A DNA stretch of 64,000 nucleotides from Protula sp. h YS-2021 (Eukaryota > Annelida > Polychaeta > Sabellida > Serpulidae): contig OX457034.1 in assembly GCA_949752745.1 (NCBI GenBank), positions 29,369,544-29,433,543 on the forward strand. The letters are read 5' to 3'. This document shows, in pieces, positions 1-7,664 of the stretch (position 1 is its first letter; each line of letters starts with the position of its first letter). The translations under genes were made by a program, and so were the position numbers. A model generated the notes under the pieces. It was not told the DNA's origin. It was given only the letters and a program-made list of their open reading frames with translations, and searched no databases.

Positions 1-385
1 TTAGTTGTGAGTTGTCACCATTGATAAGTCTATTCGCAACCCAGAACGGGTAGTCAGACCCCTCAGGATCTGGCATTTCTTGCTGCACTGCAGCGACATC
101 TGATGGTGCATTTAATGCTTCCTCCTGAGGCATTGCTTGTTGCACTGTAGCGACATCTGATGGTGCATTTAACGCTTCCTCCTGAGGCATTGCTTGTTGC
201 ACTGTCGCGACATCTGATGGTGCATTTAACGCTACCTCCTGAGGCATTGCTTGTTGCACTGTAGCGACATCTGGCAGAACAACTAACGCTTCCTTCAAAG
301 CTGTTTCAGCGTCTTCAAAGAACGCATCTATCTCTTCCAACGATAATAATGTATCATCAAAAGTAACTGTTTCAAAGTCATCCAT
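1..385 (-). CDS. Partial gene: acidic N-terminus with three 19-residue repeats (unknown function)
   Basis: The frame reads leftward from an ATG at 385-383 and is still open at the window edge, giving 128 visible codons. An in-frame TAG (421-419) lies upstream, and the ATG has G at -3 and G at +4, a good animal initiation context. Residues 1-32 are acidic (many D/E, with F4, F9, F22, F23). Residues 39-95 are three near-identical 19-residue repeats starting DVATVQQAMPQE, encoded by exact 57-bp DNA repeats; only E/V at repeat position 13 differs. A partial fourth repeat (96-105) leads into DYPFWVANRL (111-120), which faintly resembles YPFW-type segments of chromo/Tudor-like folds; that is a weak impression. 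A TATA box sits about 54 bp upstream. I do not recognise the protein. An acidic, repeat-bearing N-terminus would suit a transcription-related protein, but this is inference. Introns further left cannot be judged. Confidence 0.6.
   Translation of the reverse strand, partial: MDDFETVTFDDTLLSLEEIDAFFEDAETALKEALVVLPDVATVQQAMPQEVALNAPSDVATVQQAMPQEEALNAPSDVATVQQAMPQEEALNAPSDVAAVQQEMPDPEGSDYPFWVANRLINGDNSQL
93..263. repeat. 57-bp tandem repeat, 3 full copies, in coding sequence
   Basis: Copies begin at 93, 150 and 207, with a partial start of another at 264; spacing is exactly 57 bp. The period is a multiple of three, so copy number can change without a frameshift in the minus-strand gene. Copies differ by a few bases, so the expansion is recent but not brand new. 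Confidence 0.93.
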
Positions 386-438
386 GTCTATGTTGATAGC
401 TGGTGTGTCTGACGATGCCTAAGCCTCGAGACACTACA

Positions 439-446
439 CTTATATA
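439..446 (-). promoter_or_regulatory. TATA box of the minus-strand gene
   Basis: TATATAAG on the minus strand, about 54 bp upstream of the ATG at 385. A start site about 30 bp downstream would fall near 414-416 and leave a 5' leader of about 30 nt. Position and match to the Pol II consensus support it; the start site is inferred. Confidence 0.55.
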
Positions 447-490
447 CGATTTTATCATGCTGAATCAACGATTTCATCATGCTGATTCAG
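447..490. promoter_or_regulatory. 22-bp tandem duplication carrying Maf/AP-1-like sites
   Basis: Two 22-bp copies, 447-468 and 469-490, each contain TGCTGA[A/T]TCA. With its following CA the second gives the 13-bp palindrome TGCTGATTCAGCA (480-492), which has the half-sites of a Maf recognition element around an AP-1-like core. They lie immediately upstream of the TATA box of the minus-strand gene, a natural place for a bZIP-responsive element. Function is inferred from the motif and position. Confidence 0.5.
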
Positions 491-492
491 CA

Positions 493-519
493 CAATTTTT
501 TTTTTTAGTTTGTTCTCCT
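493..519. other. Short T-rich spacer
   Basis: An 11-base T run (496-506) and a short spacer between the bZIP-like sites and the first G-run. Nothing else is visible. Confidence 0.7.
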
Positions 520-621
520 GGGGGGGGGGGGGTCGGTACATAGTCTGTCCTAGGGGGGGGGGGGGGTCGGTACATAGTCTGTCCTGGGGGGGGGTACATA
601 GTCTGTCCTGGGGGGGGGGGG
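520..621. repeat. G-run minisatellite A
   Basis: Four G runs of 13, 14, 9 and 12 bases (520-532, 553-566, 586-594, 610-621) separated by three copies of a spacer with the core TACATAGTCTGTCCT. The third spacer lacks the leading TCGG. Long G runs at short spacing can form G-quadruplexes. The proline-rich frames readable on the minus strand are just translated C runs. Confidence 0.93.
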
Positions 622-1018
622 TCGGTCGACCCAAAAAATGAAAAATGTTTAGAATCGTCTGAAACGGATAAATATGCAAAAATCACAATTTCGAGGGGGG
701 GGGGGGTCGAAAAAATGAAAAATGTTCAGAATCGTCTGAAACGGATAAATATGCAAAAATCACAATTTCGAGGGGGGGGGGGTCGAAAAAAATGAAAAAT
801 GTTCAGAATCGTCTGAAACGGATAAATATGCAAAAATCACAATTTCGAGGGGGGGGGGGGGTCGAAAAAATGAAAAATGTTCAGAATCGTCTGAAACGGA
901 TAAATATGCAAAAATCACAATTTCGAGGGGGGGGGGGGGGGTCGAAAAAATGAAAAATGTTCAGAATCGTCTGAAACGGATAAATATGCAAAAATCACAA
1001 TTTCGAGGGGGGGGGGGG
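622..1018. repeat. G-run minisatellite B, five ~77-80-bp copies
   Basis: The core (GAAAAATGTT...CACAATTTCGA) recurs with starts near 641, 718, 795, 873 and 953 (spacings 77, 77, 78, 80). The cores are almost identical; only the first has T for C just after ATGTT and a different lead-in. Length differences come mainly from the terminal G runs: 12, 11, 13, 15 and 12 bases (695-706, 772-782, 849-861, 927-941, 1007-1018). Confidence 0.94.
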
Positions 1019-1080
1019 TCGGGTTCGTTGGCTTCATGTTGATTGACAGGTCGGGTTCATTGGCTTCATGTTGATTGACT
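1019..1080. repeat. 32-bp tandem duplication
   Basis: Two copies beginning at 1019 and 1051, both starting TCGGGTTC and containing TTGGCTTCATGTTGATTGAC; they differ at one base (G/A after TTC). Confidence 0.9.
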
Positions 1081-1120
1081 CGGCCAAACCACTTTCGCTC
1101 CAGACAGCATCATCTCAGTA

Positions 1121-1352
1121 TGACGTCATGATGACGTCACACATGGTCGCGCCTATCCTAACGCTTATCATGACTTCCGGTCCAGACATGATGACGTCAC
1201 TTCCGGTCCAGACATCATGATGTCACTTCCGGTCCAGACATGATGACGTCACTTCCACTCCAGACAGCACTTCCGGTCTAGACAGCACTTCCGGTCTAGA
1301 CAGCACTTCCGGTCCAGACATGATGACGTCACTTCCAGACAGTATGACGTCA
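1121..1352. promoter_or_regulatory. CRE/ETS site cluster (composite minisatellite)
   Basis: Six perfect CRE palindromes TGACGTCA start at 1121, 1132, 1192, 1244, 1324 and 1345, plus a variant TGATGTCA at 1218. Six ACTTCCGG (ETS-family) sites start at 1173, 1199, 1225, 1269, 1287 and 1305; the last three are 18 bp apart within an exact minisatellite unit. In the copies at 1192/1199 and 1218/1225 the CRE and ETS sites overlap directly. CREB/ATF and ETS factors bind such motifs, so this could be a strong enhancer or promoter element. It could equally be a minisatellite that happens to contain both motifs. It sits about 35 bp left of the array boundary and about 675 bp upstream of the minus-strand gene's TATA box. 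Confidence 0.6.
1269..1322. repeat. 18-bp minisatellite within the CRE/ETS cluster
   Basis: Three units with ACTTCCGG starting at 1269, 1287 and 1305, linked by GTC[T/C]AGACAGC. The surrounding cluster from about 1170 to 1335 is built from longer variants of the same unit that also include TGATGACGTC. Confidence 0.85.
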
Positions 1353-1373
1353 TCAAGTGACCCAGAACCCCCA

Positions 1374-1379
1374 TTTATA
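1374..1379 (+). promoter_or_regulatory. TATA-like hexamer pointing into the array
   Basis: TTTATA lies about 22 bp downstream of the last CRE and just before the array boundary. A start about 30 bp further on would be near 1402, inside the first, truncated monomer, with the first ATG of block B at 1480. Weak consensus; supported only by its position after the CRE/ETS cluster. Confidence 0.2.
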
Positions 1380-1385
1380 CCCTAC

Positions 1386-1472
1386 TTTCCGTGTTGATCA
1401 AACCAACACAGGTTAAACAAGACCCTAACAGTCTGAGAAATCTGATAGATTCACAGCAGTTTATATACAAAT
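1386..1472 (+). repeat. Truncated edge monomer (last 87 bp of block B)
   Basis: Similarity to the array starts abruptly at TTTCC (1386). The fragment ends in an S-type junction. It carries its own changes: G for A in the CCATG context, CCTAAC for CCCAAAC-type sequence, and CAGTTTA for CAGGTTA. This is the left array boundary. Confidence 0.9.
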
Positions 1473-1479
1473 AGTGAAA

Positions 1480-1686
1480 ATGGTTAATTTGGTGGATAGG
1501 TTAAATTTTGAAAGTGGAATATCTTTAAAAGTATTGGTGATAGAGAGACGGGGATTTGACGAGGTGATATGGCGAATATGAATTATGTATGATCCAGTAG
1601 TGTTTTTAGGCCATTCTGAGCCCTTTAAATTGCACTTTTACAAAGGCAAAGTTTTCTACAGGCGAGTGTTAAATGAATGGTTTTAA
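1480..1686 (+). pseudogene. Coding-like frame in block B with one in-frame TGA
   Basis: From the ATG at 1480 the frame runs 33 codons (starting MVNLVDRLNF) to a TGA at 1579-1581. It continues in the same frame for 34 more codons, starting IMYDPVVFLG and ending RRVLNEWF, to a TAA at 1684-1686. One stop in 69 codons is few for such AT-rich DNA, and the residue mix looks protein-like. Alternatively a donor at 1564 (GAG|GTGATA) and the acceptor TTCTATTTCCAG ending at 1974 would join 28 codons to 7 more and a TAA at 1996-1998, followed by AATAAA at 2036 and 2042. All 27 monomers carry this region, but the ATG exists only after S-type junctions; after L-type junctions it is GTG. It may be an exon relic or chance. 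No family recognised. Confidence 0.25.
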
Positions 1687-2006
1687 GAACAGCGAGATAG
1701 TTTTTTTATAAATAGATTTGTCTATTTCTTAGTGATTGGATGAATGATCAGATCAGTCCTGGAAAAAACTTCACAATAACTATGTAACTGTTTGATATAT
1801 TTTTTTAAAGTAAACCTTTGTAACCATATACATCCTTCATGTTACCAGTTACCAATACAAATATATGTAATGTAAGAAGCTACTAAATTTCAACTTACAA
1901 TTTAGATGTTTTCAGCATTTTATTTACAGTAGACTTTGTAAACCTAAATAATTAAAATGTACTTCTATTTCCAGCCGAGTGTGAGATGTGAGAAATAATT
2001 CTGGGG

Positions 2007-2362
2007 TTACGGTATATACCGCCAACAACTGGAAAAATAAAAATAAATCAAGGGGTAATGTCATTGAATGTGTGATTTGTTTTAAGAACTACAAAAAGAT
2101 GTATGTATTCCATAGGTAAAAATTGTAATTTATTTCTGCATACAAACAATATGTATTTGCACCAATTATCAACTCTAAAGAAATCAGGTATTACACATAT
2201 ACCACCGACAAAAATGAAAATCCTGTGACTTTCTCAGTGAATTTGTGATATGGTTCAAGAGTTAGAAAGGAATGTATGTATACCTTCAGTAAAATTTGAA
2301 CTTTATTTCTGGATACAAGCAATCGGTAGCTGCAACAAGTATCAACAGAAACAAATCACCAG
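2007..2362 (+). repeat. Diverged 184-bp tandem duplication inside block B
   Basis: Copy 1 (2007-2190) and copy 2 (2191-2362) begin TTACGGTATATACC and TTACACATATACC. They share blocks in the same order: GAAT.TGTGAT.TG, ATGTATGTAT, TAAAA.TTG.A, TTTATTTCTG.ATACAA.CAAT and CAA.TATCAAC. They are well diverged from each other yet essentially invariant between monomers, so the duplication predates array expansion. The same structure sits at +534 to +889 of every monomer. Copy 1 contains the perfect palindrome GGTATATACC (2011-2020). Confidence 0.75.
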
Positions 2363-2820
2363 AAAACATTGATGTAAAAATTCAAAGGTCCAGTACATAA
2401 TACGGCATATCCTCGTCTCGGACATTTGTCGTTGTCATGTATCTGCGCCGTATGTCGAATTATGCTGACACAGTTGACGCCCCACTCTAGCGCTATTACT
2501 CTTATATTTATGACTTCCTTAAAATCTAAGCGGTTATTGTTGCAAGATCAAAGATTTCAATTTAGTTCGTTCGTTGCATAGACTGCACATCCTAGCTTTT
2601 ATTTTAGTGTTAATGCATGTTTAACTGGCCAGTCGTTAACTGGTCAACCGTCAATGATGGATAATGGATTTACAGACATGTCTTGTTATATTTTCCATGT
2701 TGATCAAACCAACACAGGTTAAACAAGACCCAAACAGTCTGAGAAATATGATAGATTCACAGCAGGTTATATACAATTCCAGTGACATTGAAAAATGGTG
2801 TGTAAAATTACTGATAGAGA

Positions 2821-3149
2821 ATTGAATTGGATAGAGCATTGGTTCGGTAAGCCGAAGGTCCCGAGTTCGACTCCAGCTCGGGGCGGCATGCAGGGAATTG
2901 ACATTTGCTCAAATTGCCTTGGCTAAGCAAATACAGTAGATAAGATCACCTATGAAGGAATTTAAAGTTGACGCCCACTTAGCGTTTCAGCCATCCCTTA
3001 AAAACATTTTAGAAAGAAGTTAGTTTGGGCATCGTCCAATGACTTTCTTTATTTGAGTTGCCAAAGTCAATAAAATTATTTATTTTTAAACGATCAAAAG
3101 TTTCAGGGAGTGAACTCTGTAAAAAAAAATAATAATAATAATAATAATA
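2821..3149 (+). mobile_element. tRNA-derived SINE, copy in monomer 1
   Basis: The head (2821-2889) resembles a tRNA: a degraded A-box region around GGATAGAGC, an anticodon-like arm, and a B box GTTCGACTCC at 2865-2874 matching the Pol III consensus GTTCGANNCC. The T-arm does not fold properly (CCCGAG pairs with CTCGGG only across an 11-base loop) and no matching acceptor strand precedes it, so this is not a working tRNA gene. A unique ~230-bp body follows, ending in A9 plus a TAA repeat, a SINE-like tail. I could not find target-site duplications. Family not identified; the class is inferred from the architecture. Confidence 0.6.
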
Positions 3150-3408
3150 GGTTTTGCCTGTAACACTTTGGTCCCTTTTTATTCTATATTGATATTGAAT
3201 GTTTCAAGTCAAACCGTAAACAAGAAGAAAAAAGTGTAAGCAACGCCTGTTTTGAAAGATTTACAATTCAGCAATAAATGTTGCAATCACTCACTTTTTC
3301 CCACACCACAATCCAATTCAGATGGGAAGGTATGTAGTTTATAAACAGGCTCGAGCATCCATACAGATAGTGCTGTGCAGGTTATGGCAGTAATACAGTT
3401 GGCTGAAA

Positions 3409-3613
3409 GTTGGCTCGGGAGTGCGAGGGCGTAAGCGTTCCGGTGTTCTTCGGGACCCGGTGGATCGAGCTGGAACTCGGCTGTAGAAAGGCGAAAGGCG
3501 GCGTAAAACCCGCCCGGTATGCCGAAGCCCCGCCACTGACCAATGCACACTGTGGTTGATCATTGACGGTGGCTGGGGTGGCCGTATATACGTCAGGCTT
3601 CTGGCAGCAAGCC
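3409..3613 (+). promoter_or_regulatory. CpG-dense promoter-like block, monomer 1
   Basis: About 205 bp that is strikingly GC- and CpG-rich inside AT-rich DNA. Its right half has, in plus-strand order, a GC-box-like GCCCCGCC, a CCAAT box and GTATATAC about 43 bp later, followed about 30 bp on by a second AT tract (AATATATAT). That order and spacing suit a plus-strand Pol II promoter. No start site is known, so the call is inferred. Confidence 0.35.
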
Positions 3614-5918
3614 ATAATATATATCCTGCACTGCACGCTTCACTTTTTGTTTTTTTTTTATCTTTGATTATATTTTATTTTATCTAAGAGGTAGGTTATT
3701 GTTTCTATTTCATACAAAACTTATGCAAGATTTAATCATATTTTATTGCTGGTGCATGCACATAGAAGGCTCTAGAATATGCACAACAGTATTCCACACT
3801 CCTCTAGTATCCCTTGTTCAATGCTCTTTCAATCCAACTGGACAATCAAAAGCTGTGCGTCTCACACTTTTTGATCTCTCTCACACTGCTTGATCTCTTC
3901 AATCATGGCATTCTACCTACGTCAGTTGCAGAGTTACTTCGGGATTGAAGGCACAGAGTACGATCGTTGTACCTTACTAAGATCGAGGATGTATATTCAG
4001 ACACCGTAATATCATACTGAATTTTACTTCAGGTTTTAAACAAATATTAAGTAGTCTTAAAACTGTTTGATTTTACATGCACCGTTTATAAGAGAATGAC
4101 ATTGAAGCATTAACTTTGGCCATTTTTTCTATCTTAAACCATTTCAAAGAGAATAAAATACTCAGACAAAAGTACAGATGCTCAATAATCTTTCAGATCA
4201 AGGCAGATCGATGAACTTTCTAAAATACATAAACCTATTTTATTGCTAAACATTAAAATATCTGCAATAAAGAAAATTTTAATGGTTATAAAAGTAAGAT
4301 TGTAATGTGTGGATAAGTTTGTACAGTGTAGCTAAAGTGAAAAGGTGGTAGTAGAATTTGCAAAGTGGGGATACCTGCTTGACCTCTTCCGAGGATCATA
4401 ATTTTAAAACTGATCTATGTGAAAATAAAAGAAGAAAGTTAATTTTCCTTGGAAAATAATAAAAAGTCAAATATATTGTACTTGCGATTGAAGAAAAATG
4501 GGCACGGTTGGGGAGAGGAAGAGCAAAGGAAGACGGATGTATGTAAATGTCTTGAGTAATAATGTGAAATAGTGAAAGTGGTTAATTTGGTGGATAGGTT
4601 AAATTTTGAAAGTGGAATATCTTTAAAAGTATTGGTGATAGAGAGACGGGGATTTGACGAGGTGATATGGCGAATATGAATTATGTATGATCCAGTAGTG
4701 TTTTTAGGCCATTCTGAGCCCTTTAAATTGCACTTTTACAAAGGCAAAGTTTTCTACAGGCGAGTGTTAAATGAATGGTTTTAAGAACAGCGAGATAGTT
4801 TTTTTATAAATAGATTTGTCTATTTCTTAGTGATTGGATGAATGATCAGATCAGTCCTGGAAAAAACTTCACAATAACTATGTAACTGTTTGATATATTT
4901 TTTTAAAGTAAACCTTTGTAACCATATACATCTTTCATGTTACCAGTTACCAATACAAATATATGTAATGTAAGAAGCTACTAAATTTCAACTTACAATT
5001 TAGATGTTTTCAGCATTTTATTTACAGTAGACTTTGTAAACCTAAATAATTAAAATGTACTTCTATTTCCAGCCGAGTGTGAGATGTGAGAAATAATTCT
5101 GGGGTTACGGTATATACCGCCAACAACTGGAAAAATAAAAATAAATCAAGGGGTAATGTCATTGAATGTGTGATTTGTTTTAAGAACTACAAAAAGATGT
5201 ATGTATTCCATAGGTAAAAATTGTAATTTATTTCTGCATACAAACAATATGTATTTGCACCAATTATCAACTCTAAAGAAATCAGGTATTACACATATAC
5301 CACCGACAAAAATGAAAATCCTGTGACTTTCTCAGTGAATTTGTGATATGGTTCAAGAGTTAGAAAGGAATGTATGTATACCTTTAGTAAAATTTGAACT
5401 TTATTTCTGGATACAAGCAATCGGTAGCTGCAACAAGTATCAACAGAAACAAATCACCAGAAAACATTGATGTAAAAATTCAAAGGTCCAGTACATAATA
5501 CGGCATATCCTCGTCTCGGACATTTGTCGTTGTCATGTATCTGCGCCGTATGTCGAATTATGCTGACACAGTTGACGCCCCACTCTAGCGCTATTACTCT
5601 TATATTTATGACTTCCTTAAAATCTAAGCGGTTATTGTTGCAAGATCAAAGATTTCAATTTAGTTCGTTCGTTGCATAGACTGCACATCCTAGCTTTTAT
5701 TTTAGTGTTAATGCATGTTTAACTGGCCAGTCGTTAACTGGTCAACCGTCAATGATGGATAATGGATTTACAGACATGTCTTGTTATATTTTCCATGTTG
5801 ATCAAACCAACACAGGTTAAACAAGACCCAAACAGTCTGAGAAATCTGATAGATTCACAGCAGGTTATATACAATTCCAGTGACATTGAAAAATGGTGTG
5901 TAAAATTACTGATAGAGA

Positions 5919-6240
5919 ATTGAATTGGATAGAGCATTGGTTCGGTAAGCCGAAGGTCCCGAGTTCGACTCCAGCTCGGGGCGGCATGCAGGGAATTGAC
6001 ATTTGCTCAAATTGCCTTGGCTAAGCAAATACAGTAGATAAGATCACCTATGAAGGAATTTAAAGTTGACGCCCACTTAGCGTTTCAGCCATCCCTTAAA
6101 AAACATTTTAGAAAGAAGTTAGTTTGGGCATCGTCCAATGACTTTCTTTATTTGAGTTGCCAAAGTCAATAAAATTATTTATTTTTAAACGATCAAAAGT
6201 TTCAGGGAGTGAACTCTGTAAAAAAAAAAAAAAAAAAAAA
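5919..6240 (+). mobile_element. tRNA-derived SINE, monomer 2
   Basis: Same head and body as at 2821; tail is a pure run of 21 A (6220-6240) followed by CATAGG. Confidence 0.6.
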
Positions 6241-6503
6241 CATAGGTTTTGCCTGTAACACTTTGGTCCCTTTTTATTCTATATTGATATTGAATGTTTC
6301 AAGTCAAACTGTAAACAAGAAGAAACAAGTGTAAGCAACGCCTGTTTTGAAAGATTTACAATGCAGCAATAAATGTTGCAATCACTCACTTTTTCCCACA
6401 CCACAATCCAATTCAGATGGGAAGGTATGTAGTTTATAAACAGGCTTTAGCATCCATACAGATAGTGCTGTGCAGGTTATGGCAGTAATACAGTTGGCTG
6501 AAA

Positions 6504-6708
6504 GTTGGCTCGGGAGTGCGAGGGCGTAAGCGTTCCGGTGTTCTTCGGGACCCGGTGGATCGAGCTGGAACTCGGCTGTAGAAAGGCGAAAGGCGGCGTA
6601 AAACCCGCCCGGTATGCCGAAGCCCCGCCACTGACCAATGCACACTGTGGTTGATCATTGACGGTGGCTGGGGTGGCCGTATATACGTCAGGCTTCTGGC
6701 AGCAAGCC
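6504..6708 (+). promoter_or_regulatory. CpG-dense promoter-like block, monomer 2
   Basis: GC box 6622-6629, CCAAT 6635-6639, TATA-like GTATATAC 6679-6686, second AT tract 6711-6719. About 18 CpG dinucleotides fall in the left 125 bp. On the minus strand all three frames are open across the block, and a GTGAGT donor-like site lies at its far end (CACTCAC read on the plus strand just after 6380). Confidence 0.35.
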
Positions 6709-7662
6709 ATAATATATATCCTGCACTGCACGCTTCACTTTTTGTTTTTTTTTACCTTTGATTATGTTTTATTTTATCCAAGAGGTAGGTTATTGTTTCT
6801 ACTTCATACAAAACTTATGCAAGATTTAATCATATTTTATTGCTGGTGCATGCACATAGAAGGCTCTAGAATATGCACAACAGTATTCCACACTCCTCTA
6901 GTATCGCTTGTTCAATGCTCTTTCAATCCAACTGGACAATCAAAAGCTGTGCGTCTCACACTTCTTGATCTCTCTCACACTGCTTGATCTCTTCAATCAT
7001 GGCATTCTACCTACGTCAGTTGCAGAGTTACTTCGGGATTGAAGGCACAGAGTACGATCGTTGTACCTTACTAAGATCGAGGATGTATATTCAGACACCG
7101 TAATATCATACTGAATTTTACTTCAGGTTTTAAACAAATATTAAGTAGTCTTAAAACTGTTTGATTTTACATACACCGTTTATAAGAGAATGACATTGAA
7201 GCATTAACTTTGGCCATTTTTTCTATCTTAAACCATTTCAAAGAGAATAAAATACTCAGACAAAAGTACAGATGCTCAATAATCTTTCAGATCAAGGCAG
7301 ATCGATGAACTTTCTAAAATACATAAACCTATTTTATTGCTAAACATTAAAATATCTGCAATAAAGAAAATTTTAATGGTTATAAAAGTAAGATTGTAAT
7401 GTGTGGATAAGTTTGTACAGTGTAGCTAAAGTGAAAAGGTGGTAGTAGAATTTGCAAAGTGGGGATACCTGCTTGACCTCTTCCGAGGATCATAATTTTA
7501 AAACTGATCTATGTGAAAATAAAAGAAGAAAGTTAATTTTCCTTGGAAAATAATAAAAAGTCAAATATATTGTACTTGCGATTGAAGAAAAATGGGCACG
7601 GTTGGGGAGAGGAAGAGCAAAGGAAGATGGATGTATGTAAATGTCTTGAGTAATAATGTGAA
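6709..7662 (+). other. AT-rich distal part of the L-only segment
   Basis: Downstream of the promoter-like block: a T-rich run, then AT-rich DNA with two poly(A)-signal hexamers AATAAA (7246-7251 and 7360-7365). No convincing coding frame: the longest plus-strand frame starts at TTG and is broken in the monomers with a T10 tract. If the block upstream is a promoter, this would give a non-coding polyadenylated transcript of roughly 0.6-0.7 kb. Every L monomer has the same segment. Confidence 0.3.
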
Positions 7663-7664
7663 AT

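Larger units (their letters stand above)
1473..4570 (+). repeat. Satellite monomer 1, long (3098 bp)
   Basis: The most diverged monomer. The SINE tail is A9 followed by a TAA repeat instead of a pure A run. T10 tract. It has G at 1915 (shared only with monomer 2), A at 2748, T at 3268 and A at 3231 (both shared with monomer 26), and C at 4534 (shared with monomer 15). Follows an S-type junction. Confidence 0.97.
4571..7664 (+). repeat. Satellite monomer 2, long (3094 bp)
   Basis: SINE tail A21. Shares G at 5013 with monomer 1 and has private changes at 4933 (T), 6310 (T) and 6447-6448 (TT for CG, removing an XhoI-like CTCGAG). Edge-type divergence, but less than monomer 1. Confidence 0.97.

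Noticed and set aside
455..686. Proline-rich minus-strand frames
   Set aside because: They are translations of the C runs opposite the G-run minisatellite; composition, not a gene.
2821..2889. A functional tRNA gene in each L monomer
   Set aside because: B box is good, but the T-arm does not form the standard 5-bp stem and 7-base loop, the base before the putative anticodon is C instead of T, and there is no pairing 5' acceptor strand. Better read as a SINE head.
5749..5937. 62-codon minus-strand frame at the end of block B in every L monomer
   Set aside because: It spans the B/L junction into the SINE head and would be lost in S monomers; low-complexity, no family resemblance.
6658..6987. 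109-codon plus-strand frame repeated in most L monomers
   Set aside because: It starts at TTG, not ATG, has no recognisable domain and is broken in monomers with the T10 tract (1, 16, 26). Its conservation only reflects satellite homogenisation.
5875..7662. L-only segment as a transposon inserted into S monomers
   Set aside because: I found no terminal inverted repeats, no LTR-like ends, no transposase frame and only a 2-bp overlap at the ends. Insertion is not excluded, but deletion from L is simpler.
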